NCBI GenBank assembly: GCA_009760855.2 | Contig: WPIO01000048.1 | Coordinates: 2,205,001 to 2,269,000, forward strand | Reading direction: 5' to 3' | DNA from: Cristatella mucedo | Lineage: Eukaryota; Bryozoa; Phylactolaemata; Cristatellidae | DNA: 64,000 nucleotides | Shown here: positions 57,867 through 64,000 of the stretch, one piece after another | Layout of the letters: every line of letters begins with the position of its first letter | Position numbering within the stretch: the first letter of the stretch is position 1 | Program-made: the position numbers and the translations under genes | The notes under the pieces: model-generated | Databases searched by the model: none | Told to the model about the DNA's origin: nothing | Seen by the model: the letters and a program-made list of their open reading frames with translations, nothing else

Positions 57867-58745
57867 TCAAATCAGCCATCGTTCGACCAATACTTTAAAG
57901 CCTAAATTGAATTCATAGCAAACTATCGACCAATTCCCTTTTAGGCAGTGTCTAGCATGATAGCTTGCTAGACATCCAAGCAGCTCCCTGATTCTGTCTA
58001 ATCTGAGACTTCTGGACTACTGCAACTCTGTCTTGGCTGGACAACCTAAAAAGCCGCTGCAGCTCCCGATGAATATGGCTGAACAGCCAGGTAACAATTC
58101 CAGAGGTTCAGCCACGTGTTCCTTTGCTAAAAGAGCTAGGATGGCTCCCGGCTGATCAAGGGATACAGAGCAACATTCTTACTCTGACCCACAAGGCCTG
58201 CACGGCTTGGCTTTTTCATACCTAGCTGAACTGCTGCACCAGTTTCAGCCAACTCGTGCTCTTGGGTCCTGTGCGGACAACCGATTAGCTTCTCCACTCT
58301 TTAACTTACAGACCGATGATAAAAGAAGCTTTGGTCTGAAGGTCCTAGACTGCGGATATCACTTTCACAATTCTTACGAAACGACATCTATTCTCCTGAT
58401 GCCTAATGTGGCATATCCTTCCAGCCGGCCAGAACTGCTAACGGTATTTCCATGCTACTTCTTTCACCACGTTCCTGACTCTGCTATGATTCTCACTTTC
58501 TCTCTGTAGCCTCAGACGAAGTCTGTTGGCTACCGTATTCGTATGGAAAACTGCTTAGGCTTTAAAACCCTACAGAAAATTCTCCTGGGTAACACCCACT
58601 TAGTTTGTCTGGCTTTGTGGAGCTACAGAGATGCATTACATTACATCGGGGAAGCCAAACCTACTCCAGGTACTGCCCTAAGAAGCAGAGTAACACAAAC
58701 GACTATAAGTCTTGTCGAATTCGCCATCCCATGAGTCCGGTCGAT
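57867..58745 (+). mobile_element. LINE-B, part 2
   Basis: It resumes TTCAAATCAGCCATCGTTCG, equal to the KSFKSAIVR point of the 27.9-kb copy, then skips most of the RT by deletion. It continues with PRVPLLKEL-like, LTLTHKA-like, YLAELLHQFQPTRAL and VPDSAMILTF. The frame is partly open (58207-58509) but shifted elsewhere. Confidence 0.7.
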
Positions 58746-58826
58746 GTATTTTTACCGGCAGCTGTAACAACTACTGTACATTTTTAGTAAATACTAAATA
58801 ATGTGCTTTCTTTGATTGTCTATCAG

Positions 58827-58930
58827 GAAGTAGTGCTTCCGATCGGCTTACTGCTCAGGAGGACGGCTGGGCACCGAATCCGAGAAACCCAGAAGTAGGC
58901 GTATTTGTTGATGACCCTGCAACCGAATAA
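58827..58930 (+). CDS. Candidate terminal coding exon, product unknown
   Basis: A strong acceptor (GCTTTCTTTGATTGTCTATCAG) is followed by two bases and 33 codons: SSASDRLTAQEDGWAPNPRN, then PEVGVFVDDPATE and TAA at 58928-58930. Composition is protein-like and unlike the neighbouring LINE debris. No other exon of this hypothetical gene was found on the plus strand, and I recognise no family. It could also be a chance frame. Confidence 0.3.
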
Positions 58931-59288
58931 CTCTGTTACCGATGGCCGGCTGCAGTTCCGATTTCGATTCGGATTTCGGTGGTTGGGGTTGGAGTTATTA
59001 CTCCGCTATTTCGCCGGCCTGCTACAAGATTATAAGGCATTGGAAATCTGCTAGCAGAGCCAGCTTGCTTTTCAGTGTGTTGCATACCCCTGTACAGTAT
59101 ATGGACAGGGAAGAAAGCCATCGATCCACAGCGAGTCCCTACATTTTCACAATGCCCACAGCGCTCTGCTGCTCCTAACAACCCGGTGGCTGACCTGGAT
59201 AGGGAAGGACCGTCTACACAGAGAAACGAGCCGAGAGAACACATCGGAGGCGGCAGAGGCGGCAAACGAGAGGAAGCCAGCTAGGAAT

Positions 59289-61122
59289 AATAGTAATGCA
59301 TTTTTTTTTATAAGGCCCTCAGTGAACTCAATATCTTTCTAGGCACTTTACATTTGCTGCACATGAAGCATGATCGAATGGTTAGTGGTAACGTTCTAAA
59401 TGGCAAAAAGCATAACATGGTTAGAGGTGACACTCAAAGGGTCAGCATGCCAATATAGTTGGCGGCAGTGTACACAGTGTCAGCACGAACAGGCAGATAA
59501 AGGGTGGACCCATTGGATCTCTACTAATTTAGGCGAGAAAGTCCATCACGTGTCAAGATAGCATGCTTGCATCACGTGGCAAGATGGCACACAGCCGTCA
59601 AGCGTCAAGATAGTGCACTGCTGTCTTCCTCGACGGAACTAATATGACTCAGTGAAGCGAGTCCACAGGCTGCAGTGAGCTGCTGGTGCTGTGGTGCATA
59701 GTTGCGTTTTTAGCTTCTTTTTAAATTCCATCGAGTCAGGATAAGTCACGATGCCAGTAGGAAGAGAGTTCCAGGTTACGGGCACGAACTAAAGGCACGG
59801 TCTCTAAAGTATTTGAGGTTCATGCGAGGTATAGGTAAACGATTAGATTCCGAAAAGTGGGTGGTATGATAGCCTACTGGGGGATTGGACCTAATAGGTA
59901 GACTGGAGCCAAAGAATGAAGGGACCTAAAAGTGAGTGACAGAGACTTGAAGTCGGTGCTTGACTGGGAGCTGGTGCAGGTCGGCGAGAAGTGGTGTGAT
60001 GTTGCAACTGCGATCCTCACATCAGACAAGCCTAGCTGCAGAGTTTTTCACCAGCTGTAAGCACTTGATTGTACAGGTCGGTAGACCAGCAAGCTATGAG
60101 TTACAGAAGTCGAGACAGGATATCACAAATGCACGGACCACTTTAGATGTGGTATCCCTATCTAAGCAAGCCAAAGGTTAACTATGTTATGTAGCTGAAA
60201 GTAGACAGACTTGACGGTGGCACTGAAGTGGCTGTCTAATGAAAGTTCACATTGGAAGAGGACATCTAGATTTCCTTTAGACTCAACGGGGATATACTCG
60301 CAGGGCCGATTTTGAGCATTTAAGTTTTCCAATTTCTGAATCACATTTGGTTTTCCCACCCCATGCTTCAGTAGTTCCTAGGATAATCTTTATCCATTCA
60401 TTCACATCAATACTCTTGGATTTTCCAACGAATTAGTATCTGAACCATTGCAGTACAATACCAGTAGTGCCCAGGCAAGATGAGAGACACTTGAGAACTC
60501 AAGTGATCGGTAGTATCAAAAGCTGCCGAAAGATCGAGCGAAAAAGCAGAGAGACTCTACCTAAGTCTGCATTCCTAAGAAGACAGGTATACACTCAAAA
60601 TAATGTTGGCTTTGTGGAGTGATTAGCTGAAACTTACTAGACAGCTGTGAAGTTTCAATATGTGAGTTCAGCTGGTCTGCCACGACTCGCTATCATGTCT
60701 TTGACAAGAACGGTAGAAGGGAGACTGGGTGGAAGTTGCTCAAGTTCTCCTTGTCTAGTGTTGCTTTTTTGAGTATTGGCCTGACTAGGGCCTTTTTGAA
60801 AGGTGCTGGGACATGACCTGAGGCTAATGGCATATTTAGAATGTTAGCTATACAAGACCGAAGCAGATCTATGCATCGTCGGAGTAGGACAGAGGGATTA
60901 GGGTCTAGAGGACAAGTCGTCTTCTTTGATTGGGATATGAAGTTCAGGATGAGGTCATTCGTGGCCTACTGAATGTAGATATTGAGGTTAAACATGGAGG
61001 CATTGAGGGACAAGATTCCAGAGGGGTTGCTGCCACCCTAAGGATGGACTCCCTGATCTTGTCTATTTTGTTGACAAAGAAGCGATCAGCTAGATCATCG
61101 CAAGGATCACTAAGGTAAGTAG
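59289..61122 (-). mobile_element. LINE-A, 3' part (interrupted by hAT)
   Basis: From the tail near 59289 (AATAATAGTAATGC) it passes the 3' UTR, post-RT region, RT (GTATCAAAAGCTGCCGAAAGATCGAGC = AFDTI block in reverse) and pre-RT linker. It ends at GATCACTAAGGTAAGTAG, where the hAT element begins. Indels are frequent. It continues at 63013. Confidence 0.82.
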
Positions 61123-63012
61123 CAGAGAGGTTGGAAAGGGGTTGGGGGGACAGATGTCACTGGGCACCAAGGCCAAGGGGGTACCAAAAGCAAAATGGAT
61201 TGTGCATATGTTTTAAAAAACTTTCTAATGTGAGAATACTAATCTTAATTTCAAGCGAGTCTTTGTTTCAATGGACTTGACTCTTGCTGGCTGAGCTAGT
61301 TAAGCGTGTTTACCGACTTAAAACAAGCTGGAGCTTGATGCTCTGGCGGTATACATGCGACGATATGGAAACAGTGGGGGCTTCAAACACCATGTATTCG
61401 GCTGGCGCTAGCAGTGCAACAAGCACACGGCCGTTAACCCATCCGTCCGTGTTATAACTGCCCTTTCCGTCCACTCGCCCTATCCTGCCTTCAACAGGCA
61501 GGCTGCATCGTGCCAAGGGCGAGCTCGGCCTGCCATGCAGCGCCAATGGCTAGCCAGCGTACCGTGGCTGAGCACCGACATGCTATTAGCCCACACAAGT
61601 TAGGCTTACTGAACTGGCTGTGCTACAACAACATAGCAGTAACGTCCAGCCACTTGCCAGGTGTCCAAAAAAGGATACTGTCCACAAATTAAGACAATTT
61701 TTGTAAACTTTGATAGCCACAACTTGAAACTTGAGGAGTTCACGCTGCAAGTCAAGTATCCATTGTGGCTACCTTTGGTGGAACAATAGAGAGCACCTAC
61801 TTATTCTTTTCAGGATCAGCTCTGAGGTAGGAAGAACTGGGGAAAGTCTTAGCCATCACTGTCAAACGTGACTCTGCAACAAGGTGGAGTACAAGAGTTG
61901 GAGGCTATGAAAGCTATCAACGATGAACTGAACAGCATTGTAGGTCTTTTGGCGCAAATGCCTGAGGACAAGTGGAACACTTAAAACGCCATCTCCTACT
62001 TTGTATTGTGAACTTTAAACTTTTTGGGTCAGTTGCCATTTGGTACAGCATCTTACGAAGAATGACATCGTTCAGAAATACAGGACCCAAAGATGCATTT
62101 AAAAGACACCTCATGTTACCTCTATTCTCTTGAGATTGAGTTGTCAAGACTTCAAGAAGACCTGCGCCAGGAATCGCTACTAGATGCCAAAAGAAGATGT
62201 GAATTGCGAGGAGTTGCAGCTGAACGAAGAATGCGCAAAAGGACACAAGAGGCCTGGCGAACTCTCTCAAGATGTTGACCTCACGGCAGAGGAGATTTCA
62301 AGAATCGTGACGGACAGCATATAGACTATCTCCGACAATAAATTACAATTGGGTTTACCCGACTCACAGATTTGATGCCAAATTTGGTTTCTTGTTGGAA
62401 GTTATGAAGCTTCTGAAGACACTTGACCAGACCAAACTCAGCCAGCAATGACTAGATCTTGTTCAGGCATTGATGGGGCAGAGCTGTACAGCAAAATATG
62501 TGACTGTAAAATGCTTCTTGCCAGACATCCCGACTCAGCACTAAAGACACAACTGGAATTCATTGTCTTTGATTATCAGCTAGTGAGAGGATGCGTTTCC
62601 TAATTTGAGAGTTGCCTTGCAAATCTCCTCACCATAGCTGTTTCAGTTGCCAGTTGAGACGTTCCTTTAGCAAGCTGAAGATAAATAATCCTGTCTTATC
62701 TGAGAGAATCAATGGGGTAAGATCAACTCTAGGATTAGGCCTTGCTAAGCATAGGAAAAGAAATACCAGAAAATCGACTTTCAAACTGTAATAGACCAGT
62801 GTGCCACGTTCAGGGCCCAGAAAAATTCACATAAGTTAAATCTGTGATAGCTACTTTGTACTGTTCTTGCAGTTAATAAAACTTTCTCGACTCCACATGG
62901 CTGCTAGCATTCTTTTGCATTTTTCTGCGATGGAGCTATTTTGCAGCAATTTTTGACAAGGGCGCCATTTGTAGCTTTGTCCCCGACGCCAAAAGGTCTC
63001 CCTACACCTCTG
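61123..63012 (+). mobile_element. hAT DNA transposon with decayed transposase
   Basis: The left end is CAGAGAGGTTGG and the right end, in reverse complement, is CAGAGGTGTAGGGAG, a classic hAT-type terminus. The flanking octamers are GTAAGTAG and GTAAGGAA. The uninterrupted LINE-A copy near 35.68 kb has GTAAGGAG at the same point, so each duplicate differs from the original target by one base. Length is 1890 bp, and the transposase remnant lies at 61700-62815. Confidence 0.85.
61700..62815 (+). pseudogene. hAT transposase pseudogene (ZMYM1-like type)
   Basis: In shifting plus-strand frames: GVHAASQVSIVATFGGTIES, TYLFFSGSALR, LAITVKRDSATRWSTRVGG (the family's TRW-S-R block), IELSRLQEDLRQESLLDAKR, DVDLTAEEISRIVTDSI, RFDAKFGFLLEVMKLLKTLD, LLTIAVSVASC and LRESMG..ALLSIGKEI. 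The last two correspond to the C-terminal hAT dimerisation segment (VASCERSFSKLKLIKxYLRSTM). Stops and frameshifts show that it is inactive. The N-terminal zinc-finger and early catalytic region is missing or unrecognisable. Confidence 0.8.
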
Positions 63013-63990
63013 GTAAGGAACTAATCTGGGTGTGGTTAAAGAGATGGATCGTTGATATCAGTAGCATTTGTGGTTTGCGCATCAGTGATTCAACAATGTT
63101 TTTATAGAAGCTAGACTTGAGCTTTTTCTAGGATTGATTGGTAAGATCTACACTAGTCCTCATATCCCTGACGATGAACAGTGAGTTCTGATAGTTTATT
63201 GCTTTTTCAAGCTTGCACGTAGTTGATCCTAGCTTTGTTTGCAGTAAACCACAGACCGTCTGGGCGAGGGCACACAGTGCCCTTAGTCAGAGGTGCAAAC
63301 TCATCAAGCATGCCTGCCAGTGTTGTTTTGATAATCTCGAGCAGACAGCATCGATGTCAACGGTCTTAAGGTTTTCCGATTCACAAGTGACTTTGAATGC
63401 GGAGAAGGGCACATGAGATCTGCGTAAGGTCACATACGTAGAACTCGGTAATTATAGGTGATGATATCATGCAGTTGTAGGAGAAAATTTGGCCGAGTAT
63501 GTGACCCTAAATGTGAGCAGGGCCATGCACATGAGCCACAAGAGAAAATGAGTCAGTGCACGAAATTCAGTGCTGAAGGCGTCAGAAAGTGATAACAATG
63601 AATGTGTTAAAAATCACCTATAATCAGGAAAGATCGATTTCTTGCACACAGAATCGAAATGAGATAAGAGAGATTTGAGATAACGGAGGACTTGTACCTG
63701 GGAGGGGGCAAGAGACTACTGCCAACATTGGCAGCTTGTTGTCGGATGAACTCAAAACGATACACTCGAAAGACTGCTTCGACGGGACTGCAAACGGCTT
63801 GAAATTGAAGGATGAGTGTGTGATGACGGCGACTCTGCCGCCGGTTTTGATTAATCTAGGGGTATGAAAGAAGGAGAAGCCTGTTGGGGTTGCATCGTTA
63901 ATAGCCAGGCAGTTAACGATTTCAGCAAGATCTTGGTCAAGGCGAACAAGTCCAATTTTCATTCTCAGTAATTACATCATTTACTATTAG
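63013..63990 (-). mobile_element. LINE-A, 5' part (endonuclease and linker), beyond the hAT insert
   Basis: It continues the 59.3-61.1 kb element: TTTTTATAGAAGCTAGACTTG, the [12 protein letters not shown] equivalent (ACCACAGACCGTCTGGGCGAG), and on the minus strand endonuclease words LPMLAVVSCPLPGTSPPLSQ, ISLISFRFCVQEIDLS, LVRLDQDLAEIVNCLAINDA and TGFSFFHTPRLIKTGGRVAV. The last part extends further 5' than the 33-36.6 kb copy. It runs to the end of the window. Confidence 0.82.
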
Positions 63991-64000
63991 GCATTTATTG

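Overview
This is repeat-dense nuclear DNA from an animal, most likely an invertebrate. The evidence is spliced genes with GT-AG introns, an LST8 subunit of the TOR kinase, an OATP-type transporter carrying animal hallmark residues, tRNA-derived SINEs, L2/CR1-like LINEs with (ATT)n tails, a hAT transposon and long CA/TA/GA microsatellites. Nothing bacterial or viral is seen. The phylum cannot be fixed from the sequence alone.

Two genes are certain, both on the minus strand. (1) LST8 (MLST8/GbetaL) is complete: nine coding exons between 38817 and 18881 join in frame to 316 codons plus a stop, and seven of the eight introns fall between confidently matched WD40 segments. Its introns hold most of the LINEs and SINEs of the middle third. 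(2) The last three coding exons of a solute-carrier organic anion transporter (SLCO/OATP) lie at 54336-50483, with an AATAAA about 360 bases after the stop. Its upstream exons were not found and must lie in, or beyond, the repeat-rich right end.

Layout. 1-1850: CpG-rich, with a CCG/CAG tract; possible promoter or first-exon region. 1885-14110: LINE-A and LINE-B fragments, a Tigger/pogo-like non-autonomous element, SINEs, and one copy each of a nearly identical inverted duplication (about 3.8-4.56 kb and 13.2-13.86 kb). 14679-16212: a TATA-like motif with a candidate first exon, an orphan open reading frame, a 22-bp minisatellite and a SINE. 16213-18880: no gene recognised. 18881-38817: LST8, with a nearly full-length LINE-A (33.1-36.6 kb) broken by a younger LINE-A just before its catalytic YADD, and a 55-bp-arm hairpin element. 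38818-50100: SINEs, LINE remnants, a decayed mobile-element gene (43.2-44.6 kb) and simple repeats. 50118-54336: end of the OATP gene. 55.4-64 kb: stacked LINE copies, an isolated possible terminal exon (58827-58930) and a 1.9-kb hAT transposon inserted into a LINE-A.

Three LINE lineages are distinguished here only by sequence similarity inside the window: LINE-A (young, abundant), LINE-B and LINE-C (older). A second SINE family carries a 3' end resembling the LINE 3' ends, which suggests LINE-driven mobility. I found no clearly new gene system. The most interesting material is the record of nested insertions, the inverted duplication and a few unassigned possible exons.
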